NCBI GenBank assembly: GCA_016936075.1
Contig: JAFGPS010000023.1
Span: 1-64,000 of the forward strand
DNA from: Sedimentisphaerales bacterium
GTDB lineage: Bacteria; Planctomycetota; Phycisphaerae; Sedimentisphaerales; Anaerobacaceae
Reading direction: 5' to 3'
DNA: 64,000 nt
Part shown: one piece after another, positions 9,641 through 18,740 of the stretch
How the letters are laid out: every line of letters begins with the position of its first letter
How positions within the stretch are numbered: the stretch's first letter is position 1
Translations under genes and position numbers: made by a program
The notes under the pieces: model-generated
The model's database searches: none
What the model saw: the letters and a program-made list of their open reading frames with translations, nothing else
Told to the model about the DNA's origin: nothing

Positions 9641-10708
9641 ATGCCAGAAAAAAGCAATATATTGGATTTGGTAATAGCTGAAGATATTAAAGCTGAACTT
9701 AAAACAAAACGTGCCTTAATAATCCAACCAGGCGCAATCGGTGATTGTATTTTGACACTTCCTTTAGCTTCTTTTATGAAAAATGTTCTTCATTTGGGAT
9801 ATGTGGATTTTCTTGGCCACACTGAATACATCGGAATTTTTCCCGGCAGAACCGATGTTGACAAAGTCAGTTCCATCGACCTGATGGATATACATAGATT
9901 ATTTATGGATTCCAGCGAATTTGTTGTGCAAGACAATGATCCGTTAATAAAAGCTTTTTCTGAATATCTATGGGTAATATCATTCTTGGGAAAACCTGAA
10001 AGTAATTTCGAGACAAATCTGATTTTTACAATAAATTGCAATCAAACTTCCGAAGTAATAACATTACCCTCTAAGCCCTTAACTGAAACTAAAGAACATA
10101 TAACAGATTATTTCATACATCAATTGCTCGATCAGTGCGGCTTATCATCGAAATCACCATATCTATATAATAAGGATTATCATATTAAAGCGACAGAAAC
10201 AGATTTAGCCGAAGGCAAAAATCTTTTATGGGAGTTAGGACTGGAACCACAAAAAAAACTCGTTGTTATTCAACCCGGAGCAGGGGCATTAAATAAATGC
10301 TGGCATGTCGATAACTATTTATCTATTGTAAACGAGCTTCGTTCTAAAAATATTCAGGTTGTATTTCTCCTGGGACCAGCCGAGCTTGAAAGATTCAGAA
10401 ATGAAACCATTCAAAGCCTGACAAAGGCGACAAAATGCCTTACTGAATTACCTTTAACGGATGTTTTAAAAATAATGACCTGTACAGACGTATTTTTAGG
10501 TAACGATAGCGGCATTACACATTTAGCGGCATCTATGGGAATAAAGACACTCGTTCTGTTTGGACCAACCAATCCGAATACCTACAAACCAAATGGGCCA
10601 AACGTAAAAATCTTCAAAAATAAAAATAAAACTTTCTCTGAAAAACCATCAATAAAATTACAAGAGAAAATCACAAATATTTTATTAAAAGATATATTAC
10701 ATACCTAA
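9641..10708 (+). CDS. Glycosyltransferase family 9 (ADP-heptose:LPS heptosyltransferase-like)
   Basis: RALIIQPGAIGDCILTLP, LVVIQPGAGALNKCWHVDNY, FLGNDSGITHLAASMGIKTLVLFGPTNP. Confidence 0.88.
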   Translation: MPEKSNILDLVIAEDIKAELKTKRALIIQPGAIGDCILTLPLASFMKNVLHLGYVDFLGHTEYIGIFPGRTDVDKVSSIDLMDIHRLFMDSSEFVVQDNDPLIKAFSEYLWVISFLGKPESNFETNLIFTINCNQTSEVITLPSKPLTETKEHITDYFIHQLLDQCGLSSKSPYLYNKDYHIKATETDLAEGKNLLWELGLEPQKKLVVIQPGAGALNKCWHVDNYLSIVNELRSKNIQVVFLLGPAELERFRNETIQSLTKATKCLTELPLTDVLKIMTCTDVFLGNDSGITHLAASMGIKTLVLFGPTNPNTYKPNGPNVKIFKNKNKTFSEKPSIKLQEKITNILLKDILHT

Positions 10709-10855
10709 TTGTTTTCTCCTTCCATTTCTAAGATTATCTGGTCAAGTTTCTTTTTTGGAGTTAAACCAATTTTGAAGTAAATAATGTCATAAGTGTTTTA
10801 TAGGCAACCTCTCTCGACACATATCCTGCTACGGCAACGACCTATGCCGTGACGA

Positions 10856-10947
10856 GTCATCCTGAGTGAAACGAAGGATATGGTTAAGATATTTTCGCCC
10901 GTAAATCCTTATTCTATAGGTAGATGCTTCACTTTGTTCAGGATAAC
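10856..10947. repeat. Intergenic imperfect palindromic element (GTCATCCTGAG...CAGGATAAC family)
   Basis: Left arm gtcatcctgagtgaaacgaaggat, right arm gatgcttcactttgttcaggataac; arms are imperfect reverse complements. Confidence 0.7.
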
Positions 10948-10987
10948 AAAAAAGGAATCGGTCAGTTTGAGTAATTAAATTGAATTG

Positions 10988-11017
10988 TTGACCATTACAC
11001 TCATTTTCTGCTATAAT
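10988..11017 (+). promoter_or_regulatory. Sigma70-type promoter upstream of lpxD
   Basis: TTGACC (10988-10993) - 18 nt - TATAAT (11012-11017). Confidence 0.65.
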
Positions 11018-11096
11018 GTGCCGTCTTGAAGGGTATATGCAGTTCTTTTTAAGCTGCTGGATTTGATTTATGATTAAAAAATAAGAAAGTATTTAG

Positions 11097-12158
11097 ATGC
11101 AGGAAAAAACCTTAGGTGAATTAGCTGAATATGTTGGCGGTAGAGTAAATGGTAATCCAGATATTAAAATAAGCTCTGCTTCAACACTTGGCCGGGCAGG
11201 AACCGGCGATATAAGCTTTTTAGCCAACCGAAAATACGAAAAGCAACTTTTGTCAACGAAAGCAAGTGCCGTAATCGCAGGTAAAGATATCCCTGCCGCT
11301 TCTGTACCTCTATTAATTGCCGAAGATCCGTACTATGCTTTTATGCAAATAATGGTGCTCCTGCATGGCCATAGAAAACATAAAAAAACCGGAATAAGCC
11401 CTCATGCTTCTATTGCTGATAGTGCAAAAATCGGGGCAGACTGTCACATTGGTGATTTCGTTACAATATCCGATGGAGCAAGAATTAAAGACGGCTGCAT
11501 AATTTATCCCGGAACATTTATCGCTCAAGATGTGCAAATCGGTAATGATAGTATTATATATTCGAATGTGACTATTTATGATGGTTGTAAAATCGGCAAT
11601 CGTGTTATTATAAATTCAAATACTACTATTGGCGAAGATGGATTCAGCTATGCTACACATAAAGGAATACACCATAAAATCCCACAGAAAGGTATTGTTG
11701 TTTTGGAGGATGATGTAGAAATTGGTGTGTGCTGTGGAATAGAACGGGGGACATTAAGCGATACTATCATAGGGATGGGCAGCAAAATAGGTGATTTAGT
11801 TGCAATTGGTCATGGTACAAAAATCGGTCAACATTGCCTTCTCGTTGCCCAGGTTGGTGTTGCCGGTTCGACTAATATTGGAAATTATTGTGTCATCGGC
11901 GGCCAGGCTGGTATTGTTGGTCATATTAATATCGGCAATAATGTCACTATTGGTGCTCAGGCCGGAGTTATTAATGATGTTGCGGATAATAAGGTCGTAA
12001 TAGGCGCCCCTGCTATTGAAGCTGAAACCGCTCGACGTGCATACAGTATGATTCAATATCTTCCTGATATGCGTCAAAACATTAGACAGCTTCAGAAAAA
12101 AATCGAACGAATCTCTTTATCACTCGAATCTGATTCTAATCAGGATACAGAATTGTAA
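11097..12158 (+). CDS. lpxD: UDP-3-O-(3-hydroxyacyl)glucosamine N-acyltransferase
   Basis: N-terminal LpxD domain (TLGELAEYVGGRVNGNPDIKISSASTLGRAGTGDISFLANRKYEK) plus left-handed beta-helix hexapeptides. Confidence 0.95.
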   Translation: MQEKTLGELAEYVGGRVNGNPDIKISSASTLGRAGTGDISFLANRKYEKQLLSTKASAVIAGKDIPAASVPLLIAEDPYYAFMQIMVLLHGHRKHKKTGISPHASIADSAKIGADCHIGDFVTISDGARIKDGCIIYPGTFIAQDVQIGNDSIIYSNVTIYDGCKIGNRVIINSNTTIGEDGFSYATHKGIHHKIPQKGIVVLEDDVEIGVCCGIERGTLSDTIIGMGSKIGDLVAIGHGTKIGQHCLLVAQVGVAGSTNIGNYCVIGGQAGIVGHINIGNNVTIGAQAGVINDVADNKVVIGAPAIEAETARRAYSMIQYLPDMRQNIRQLQKKIERISLSLESDSNQDTEL

Positions 12159-12184
12159 TTTGGCTTATAGAACGAGGCATTTCC

Positions 12185-13051
12185 TTGAATAATACAAAGG
12201 ATAGCAGTTTTAAAGAAAAGGAAGTTTTGGGCCTGATAGCCGGTGCAGGAAGATTACCTTTTCTTGTAGCAGAAGGGGCTAAACAAGCCGGCCTTAAAGT
12301 TATATGTGTCGGTTTACTTGATTCGGTAGAAAGTAATCTGGCAGATAAAGTTGATACATTCTTCAATGTCGCTATAGCAAGACCCGGCTCGTGGATAAGA
12401 AAACTGAAAAAATTCGGCGTAACAAAAACCATCATGGTAGGAAGAGTTCAAAAAGGCAAACTTTTTACACCTTATCGAATTCTTCATTATTTACCCGATT
12501 GGCGAGCGTTTCGAGTATATTACTGGCGGCTGCGAAACAAACCAAAACTAAACGATTTTCTTTTATCCGCATTAGCTGATGAATTGGAAACAGGAGGAAT
12601 TGTTCTGGAGGATTCAACAATGTATTGTAAGAAACATTTGGCAAGTTCAGGTGTTATGACAAATATATCTAAAAATCCTATATCACAAAGCGAGATGGAA
12701 TTCGGTTGGCAAATGGCGAAAAAACTCGGTGAGTTGGATATTGGACAGGCAATCGCGGTAAAAGAGAAGGAAATAATCGCGGTCGAAGCAATCGAAGGAA
12801 CAGCCGCAATGATAGAGCGGGCCGGAAAATATTGCAAAGCGGGAGGCTGGACATTGTTTAAAGTTTCCAAACCTCAACAGGATATGAGATTCGATGTCCC
12901 TTGTGTCGGACCCGATACAATTAAAAGTTTGGCTGAAAACAAAGCCAAATGCCTTGTCATTGAAGCAGAGAAAACTATCATCATTGATAAGCCAGAGACA
13001 ATAGAACTCGCCAATAAACTTGGTATCTCAATTGTTGGGCACAGCTTGTAA
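12185..13051 (+). CDS. lpxI: UDP-2,3-diacylglucosamine pyrophosphatase LpxI family (TTG start in ORF track)
   Basis: LGLIAGAGRLPFLVAEGAKQAGLKVICVGL; GRVQKGKLF; VGPDTIKSLAENKAKCLVIEAEKTIIID. Confidence 0.9.
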   Translation: MNNTKDSSFKEKEVLGLIAGAGRLPFLVAEGAKQAGLKVICVGLLDSVESNLADKVDTFFNVAIARPGSWIRKLKKFGVTKTIMVGRVQKGKLFTPYRILHYLPDWRAFRVYYWRLRNKPKLNDFLLSALADELETGGIVLEDSTMYCKKHLASSGVMTNISKNPISQSEMEFGWQMAKKLGELDIGQAIAVKEKEIIAVEAIEGTAAMIERAGKYCKAGGWTLFKVSKPQQDMRFDVPCVGPDTIKSLAENKAKCLVIEAEKTIIIDKPETIELANKLGISIVGHSL

Positions 13052-13052
13052 A

Positions 13053-14441
13053 ATGACTGCCGCAATACAGGAACATATAAATGCAAATATGAACGAATTT
13101 CCTTTTCAACTGTCAATAAATTGCATTTCACCAGAAAAACAAACAATTTCTCTAAGTTGTACCGCCCTGCTGCGTTCTATTAAAGGCAGACGAGAAGTTT
13201 ATGATGCTATTTGGAATAAAAAAAATGTAATCGCAAAAGTATTTACCCACAAATTAAGCGGCAAACGTCATGCAATAAGGGAATGGAAAGGTTTGAATGC
13301 TCTTTCGGACAGAAAAATAAATGTACCTGCCCCCTTTTTTTTAGGAAAAACAGAAACAGGTGATTGGGTTGTTGTCACTGAAAAAATAATCGATTCTGCT
13401 ACTGTTTTAGAAATATTTAATTATGCTCATAATCCAGAAAAGAAACTCGAACTGCTTCTTTTAGTTTGTCGAGAACTGGCAATTCAGCATAAAGCTGGAG
13501 TTCTGCAAAAGGATTTCCATCTTGAAAATTTCCTCCAGGCAAATGGAAAAGTATACACCCTCGATCCCGGCCAAATGCAATTCTTTTCTCAAGAAGTATC
13601 AAAATACAAAAGTATATCGAATCTGGCAATGCTTATGCTATATTTGCAGGATAATGATAAAGACTCAAGGATTATTTTATGTAACGAATATTATAAATTG
13701 CGAAACTGGGAATATACAAATCAGGAAGAACTTCTGATACAAAAACAAATAGAATTACAGGGGAAAAAGGGAATAGAACGAGGACTTAAAAAATGTCTTC
13801 GTACAAGCAAACGATTTTTTCGCATTAAAAAAGATGGAATAACATCCGTATTCGATAAAACTTTTTGCGATGAGACAGAAGCCCTTGATTTTATCAATCA
13901 AATCGACGAGCTTATGCCTGAAGGAAAAATTCTCAAGAATGGGAATACATGCTTCGTATCGAATTTGATATGGAATAAAAAAAATATCGTAATAAAGCGA
14001 TATAATCACAAAAGTCTTATCCATTCACTATGTCATTCTGTTATGAATTCTCGAGCACGAAAAGCATGGTTATACGCCCAAAGACTTATAATGCTTGGAA
14101 TATCTACCCCGAAATCATTAGCTTATATCGAACGTCGCAGAGGTTTTATTCTGTGGAACTCTTACATAGTCACCGAATATGTCGAAGGAAGAATTTTGTA
14201 CGATGTTCTTAACGATAAAAGTATTTCTGAAAGTCATCGTGAATCAATTCAAAAACAGGTAGAGACACTCCTTGATAAAACATGGGGCTTACATATTACG
14301 CATGGTGACTTGAAGCACTCAAATATATTAATTACACAAAATGGTCCTGTTTTGACAGACCTTGATTCGATGAGAGTTCATAAACTCAATTTGTTTTATA
14401 AGCTAAGGCAAGCTAAAGATGTAGAGCGTTTTAACAGGTAA
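13053..14441 (+). CDS. Tandem double Kdo/WaaP-like lipopolysaccharide kinase
   Basis: Two kinase-like modules: QKDFHLENFLQANGKVYTLDPGQ and ITHGDLKHSNILITQNGPVLTDLDSM; ATG at 13053 preferred over TTG at 13020. Confidence 0.82.
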   Translation: MTAAIQEHINANMNEFPFQLSINCISPEKQTISLSCTALLRSIKGRREVYDAIWNKKNVIAKVFTHKLSGKRHAIREWKGLNALSDRKINVPAPFFLGKTETGDWVVVTEKIIDSATVLEIFNYAHNPEKKLELLLLVCRELAIQHKAGVLQKDFHLENFLQANGKVYTLDPGQMQFFSQEVSKYKSISNLAMLMLYLQDNDKDSRIILCNEYYKLRNWEYTNQEELLIQKQIELQGKKGIERGLKKCLRTSKRFFRIKKDGITSVFDKTFCDETEALDFINQIDELMPEGKILKNGNTCFVSNLIWNKKNIVIKRYNHKSLIHSLCHSVMNSRARKAWLYAQRLIMLGISTPKSLAYIERRRGFILWNSYIVTEYVEGRILYDVLNDKSISESHRESIQKQVETLLDKTWGLHITHGDLKHSNILITQNGPVLTDLDSMRVHKLNLFYKLRQAKDVERFNR

Positions 14442-14443
14442 AG

Positions 14444-15280
14444 CTACTCCATAGACTTCAGACAGAACTTTGTATAATAAATTAAAAGTATAACAACAAG
14501 AATCTGTATTAAAAATTGAAGATAGGCGCCTTTAAGAAGTTTCGAAATAGGAATAATAATATTATTCTTACCCATGAATGGAAAATAACCATAAACAGGT
14601 TCATAATAGTCAATATTAATATTCTCTATTGGTTGCAGTTCTATCGCCCATTGAACAAATTGTTCCCAGTCGTTTTTATTTAGATTCTTTTGCCTGCAAT
14701 AGTCTTCATATAATTTCAATGTATCACTAATATGCGCATAATCATGTACATAATCAGCGCGAACCTTACTGAAATTTTTTCTTTTTCGAGGTCCCGGTGG
14801 TACATATGCCTGCCATTTAGCTCTATTAAAATCCTCATGACCTATAGCTATTGCCGCAAGAGTACTTGCAAAGCCAGCTCTATCAATACCTGATTTACAA
14901 TGTATAAGTATCGGAGTTTCTCCTGTCTTCAATGCTTCGATCAATTCTAATAATTCAGGGCCTGTAACGAGCCTGTTTCCGCTTAAATTCATTCCCATAA
15001 ATTTTATTCCCAGTTGCTCAGCAGTAAGCTTTTCCTTTTCAAAATCTTTTTGCTTTTTAGCACGAAGGTTAATAACAGTCCTGATTTTATACTTTTTAAC
15101 AATTTTTCTAAATTGGGCATCTGAAATCTGAGCGGAACGGTAAACTTTGGCAGGGACAACTTCTCTCAAGTTTGCATTAACAATAAAGTGATAATAGTAA
15201 TATCCTGCACTACATAGTATTACAAACAATATAATCAGAGTTTGAATATATTTCGGAAGTTTCTTGTTTCTTTTTTCCAT
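14444..15280 (-). CDS. Membrane-anchored dual-specificity/tyrosine phosphatase-like protein
   Basis: PTP loop ILIHCKSGIDRAGFAS (HCX5R), VYRSAQIS, N- and C-terminal hydrophobic segments. Confidence 0.85.
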   Translation of the reverse strand: MEKRNKKLPKYIQTLIILFVILCSAGYYYYHFIVNANLREVVPAKVYRSAQISDAQFRKIVKKYKIRTVINLRAKKQKDFEKEKLTAEQLGIKFMGMNLSGNRLVTGPELLELIEALKTGETPILIHCKSGIDRAGFASTLAAIAIGHEDFNRAKWQAYVPPGPRKRKNFSKVRADYVHDYAHISDTLKLYEDYCRQKNLNKNDWEQFVQWAIELQPIENINIDYYEPVYGYFPFMGKNNIIIPISKLLKGAYLQFLIQILVVILLIYYTKFCLKSME

Positions 15281-15292
15281 TACGTCTTGAGT

Positions 15293-15607
15293 TTAACTAA
15301 TCATATTTAATTCAATATAAAAAGACTTTCTGAAAATAAACCATACTATTAATAAAAAACTATTCAATACAAGAGCAAATAAAACATTTTTACTTAAACC
15401 TGCTTTAAATAATGTTATCAATGAAACAGTAATACCGGTTATATAAATTCCAGGTGAGAAAAAAAATGACAGCATAATAAGATTTTCAGCGGCTATAATA
15501 GAACTGATTTTATTACTCACATATGATATAATAATCAGTAATAAAAATACAATGGTCCATACATAAGGTAGAATAATTCCAATGGTTACATGTTTCTGTT
15601 TCAGCAA
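15293..15607 (-). CDS. Small integral membrane protein, unknown
   Basis: 104 aa hydrophobic ORF overlapping the upstream GT gene by 7 bp. Confidence 0.6.
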   Translation of the reverse strand: MLKQKHVTIGIILPYVWTIVFLLLIIISYVSNKISSIIAAENLIMLSFFFSPGIYITGITVSLITLFKAGLSKNVLFALVLNSFLLIVWFIFRKSFYIELNMIS

Positions 15608-17547
15608 TGCATCCCCTCTGAACTATTATTTATTCTTTTTAATAATTTTGCCTTTATCAAATATATAAAAGATTTAATACTCGGCTTATTACTGAAAGAT
15701 TCATTAAGTAATTCACACGCTTTCTCATACATACCTTCTTTAATCGCATATCTGCCTGCTTTACACTGTTTCTTTCCGAGTATATATTTTGCAATTACCG
15801 GAGGTATATATTCTTTGCCGCCACTTTCATAAAAACGTTTACAAACCTGATATTCAATCATAACGTTTTCAACTGAAGCTTTTGACAGATTAGTCTCATG
15901 TCTTCGTCTTTTAAAAGTAGGCTCTGGTAATCCAATAAATCTATATTTAGTTGAAAGGCGAAGCCATAGATCATAATCGGAACAAATATGTAGAGAAGTA
16001 TCAAATGCAGGTGCTTTTCGTAACATTTCAATAGGAAACATTGAACCACATGCATGTATAAATATTGTCTTGAAAAGATGTTTTGTAATAAAGCCGCTAT
16101 AAAGTTTTCGTTTACATCTACCGTAGATTTCACCATTTTTATCTATGCGATAATACGATCCATAGGCAACAGCCTGGCCTTTTTCATTTTCTATAGCTTT
16201 GACTAATCTTTCTAATGTGTCAGGCAATAGCAAATCGTCAGAATCTATAAATGAAATATATCTACCCTTTGCAAGCTCAATAAGCTTATTACGTGCTGAA
16301 GCGTCTCCACTGTTTTTCTGCCAGTGATATGTAACTGGAATACCAAGTTTTTTTATCATTTGCTCGGTACCATCGGTAGAACCATCATCGACTATAACTA
16401 TTTCGTAGTCTTTATAAGTCTGTTCGAGAATACTTTTAATTGTTTCCTTAAGGTACTCTTTTCTGTTGTATGTCGGAATGCAAACACTTACAGTTTTTTG
16501 TAATGAATCTGTATTATGGTCTTTTTTAATATTTTCATTTTCTCTATTCGGATCATATTTCAAAATGAACTTTGCTAATTTTTCGCCAATCACATCAAGA
16601 TCATATTTTGCAACATCCTCTTTTCCTGCTTGTCCCATTTTCTTACGCAACTCGGAGTCTTTGATAAGAATAGATGTTTTTTCAATCCATTCCGAAATAC
16701 TCGTAGCATGAAAGCCTGAAATATTATCCCGGACATAATCGGCGTTTACACCAATTGGTGTAGTTACTACAGGTAGACCGGCAGAGGCATATTGTAAAAT
16801 TTTAAATCCGCATTTTCCTCTTGTGAATATATTATCTGTCAGCGGAGCAAGACCAATATCGCTCGAAAGCAAATCAGGCACCTGAGTTTCAAGTGACCAT
16901 TCTTTTTTCTCGACAGGCATATTTTCAAGATCGATAAATGTGTCGCAAATTATCCTTAATACTACATTATTAAAACGTGAACCAATTTCCTCCAGTGCAG
17001 GTTTTATTTCCTTAAGATATCTTACCGTGCTTTTGCTGCCAATCCATACGAGACGAATTTTATCATCTTTTGTAATTGAATATTCTTCGTTAAATATCTT
17101 TGTATTTAAACCTGTCGGGAGCACGTAGACATTTTTGTTGAACACTTTTGCCTGCTCTGCCAGATATGGACACCCCGCAATTATCATATTTGACATTTCA
17201 GCGATTCTCTTAAACGCATTTTGCCTTTTTCGGTCATATTTCTCTGGCTGCTCTGCGTTAAACATTATCGCATCATCGAAATCGTAAATAATTATCTTGC
17301 TGTACCTTTTAAGCCAAATCGCATTTAAATAATTTAATGCTTTTTTATGTAGAAGGACACAGTCGTAATCGAGTGCTTTTTTAAATAGCTCCTTACGCTG
17401 CAATGGGTTACGAGGCAGCTTTTCAACATGTGCAACTACGCCATTAGAACGCATAATATCAAGATACACCTTGATTCTTTGCCTGTAACTGGCGCGAGTA
17501 GGATTGCTAATTATTATAAGAACATTCATTATTTTCTGTTTTCTCAT
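15601..17547 (-). CDS. Two-domain glycosyltransferase: GT4-like N-terminal half plus GT2 C-terminal half
   Basis: GT4-like GKCGFKILQYASAGLPVVTTPIGVNADYV; GT2 VSVCIPTYNRKEYLKETIKSILEQTYKDYEIVIVDDGSTDGT, ISFIDSDDLL. Confidence 0.85.
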   Translation of the reverse strand: MRKQKIMNVLIIISNPTRASYRQRIKVYLDIMRSNGVVAHVEKLPRNPLQRKELFKKALDYDCVLLHKKALNYLNAIWLKRYSKIIIYDFDDAIMFNAEQPEKYDRKRQNAFKRIAEMSNMIIAGCPYLAEQAKVFNKNVYVLPTGLNTKIFNEEYSITKDDKIRLVWIGSKSTVRYLKEIKPALEEIGSRFNNVVLRIICDTFIDLENMPVEKKEWSLETQVPDLLSSDIGLAPLTDNIFTRGKCGFKILQYASAGLPVVTTPIGVNADYVRDNISGFHATSISEWIEKTSILIKDSELRKKMGQAGKEDVAKYDLDVIGEKLAKFILKYDPNRENENIKKDHNTDSLQKTVSVCIPTYNRKEYLKETIKSILEQTYKDYEIVIVDDGSTDGTEQMIKKLGIPVTYHWQKNSGDASARNKLIELAKGRYISFIDSDDLLLPDTLERLVKAIENEKGQAVAYGSYYRIDKNGEIYGRCKRKLYSGFITKHLFKTIFIHACGSMFPIEMLRKAPAFDTSLHICSDYDLWLRLSTKYRFIGLPEPTFKRRRHETNLSKASVENVMIEYQVCKRFYESGGKEYIPPVIAKYILGKKQCKAGRYAIKEGMYEKACELLNESFSNKPSIKSFIYLIKAKLLKRINNSSEGMHC

Positions 17548-17657
17548 TAATTAAAAATGGTATTTTACATCAAGCATTTATACTATGCAACATAAGTTCA
17601 TTACATTTCAGGTTATTCTGCGTGGAGCTTTTGTGCTGCTCTAAACTTGAATCGCAC

Positions 17658-17686
17658 TTGACATTACTATTGAGTTAGCATATTCT
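17658..17686 (+). promoter_or_regulatory. Sigma70-type promoter upstream of the fdtA-like gene
   Basis: TTGACA (17658-17663) - 17 nt - TATTCT (17681-17686); GTTAG/CTAAC palindrome flanks the -10. Confidence 0.6.
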
Positions 17687-17754
17687 AACGTATTGTTTTA
17701 TCTAATGTTAAATAGAATCGGCCTCTTGAAAATAGCTTCAAAAAGGAATTTGTT

Positions 17755-18171
17755 ATGAGTCCGCAAAAATGTAAATTAATAGAACTTCCTAAAATACTCG
17801 ATCATAGAGGAAACCTTACCTTCATGGAATCATCCCGGCATATTCCGTTTGAAATTAAACGGGTATATTACCTTTATGACGTTCCAGGTGGCGCCTTAAG
17901 AGGCGGCCATGCTCATCTCAATCTAAGCCAATTCATAATCGCCGCAAGCGGCAGTTTTACCGTACATACTGACAATGTACATCAGAAAGAGGATTTCTAT
18001 CTGAACAGGTCTTATTACGGCCTGTATATACCTACTATGACATGGAGAGAAATTGATAATTTTTCATCCGGTTCAGTATGTCTTGTTCTGGCTTCGGAAT
18101 TTTACGATGCAGATGACTACATAAGAGATTATGATGAATTTAAACAAATCGCTTCCAAGAGTAAGAAATAA
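17755..18171 (+). CDS. FdtA/QdtA-type cupin (dTDP-4-keto-6-deoxyhexose 3,4-ketoisomerase family)
   Basis: [54 protein letters not shown]. Confidence 0.88.
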   Translation: MSPQKCKLIELPKILDHRGNLTFMESSRHIPFEIKRVYYLYDVPGGALRGGHAHLNLSQFIIAASGSFTVHTDNVHQKEDFYLNRSYYGLYIPTMTWREIDNFSSGSVCLVLASEFYDADDYIRDYDEFKQIASKSKK

Positions 18172-18740
18172 TGAATAAAGAGAGTGTTTGTATCCATGGC
18201 AAGGCAATTGTAGAAACAGACAACATCGGAGATGGTACAAGAATCTGGGCGTTTGCTCATATCCTTAAAGATGCAGTAATCGGGAAAAGCTGTAATATCT
18301 GTGACCATACATTTATTGAAGGTAATGTCATTATTGGCGATAACGTAACGATTAAGTGCGGCGTTTATCTCTGGAGCGGATTGAGAATAGAAGACAATGT
18401 ATTTATCGGCCCAAATGCAACTTTTACAAACGATATCAGGCCAAGAAGTAAAGTTTACCCGACTGAATTCATTAAAACTTGTTTACATAACGGAGCAAGT
18501 ATCGGTGCAAATGCTACTATAATTTGCGGTAATACCATTGGAAAATGGGCTATGGTTGGAGCTGGTGCAGTAGTAACGAAAAATGTTCCCGATTATGCGC
18601 TCGTTTATGGAAATCCTGCTATTTTGCATGGTTACATTTGCGAATGTTCAAAACTACTTGTCTTTGCCAATTCAGTGGCTCAATGCTCATGCGGGAAAAA
18701 CTACAGATTAGAATCTGATAATGTTACGAGAATAAAATGA
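18171..18740 (+). CDS. Hexapeptide-repeat sugar N-acyltransferase (FdtC/QdtC/WbpD-like)
   Basis: Left-handed beta-helix repeats; [37 protein letters not shown] coupling to the upstream gene. Confidence 0.86.
   Translation: MNKESVCIHGKAIVETDNIGDGTRIWAFAHILKDAVIGKSCNICDHTFIEGNVIIGDNVTIKCGVYLWSGLRIEDNVFIGPNATFTNDIRPRSKVYPTEFIKTCLHNGASIGANATIICGNTIGKWAMVGAGAVVTKNVPDYALVYGNPAILHGYICECSKLLVFANSVAQCSCGKNYRLESDNVTRIK

Noticed and set aside
13020-13052. TTG start for the double kinase at 13020
   Set aside because: Would overlap lpxI by 32 bp; the ATG at 13053 directly after the lpxI stop is more plausible.
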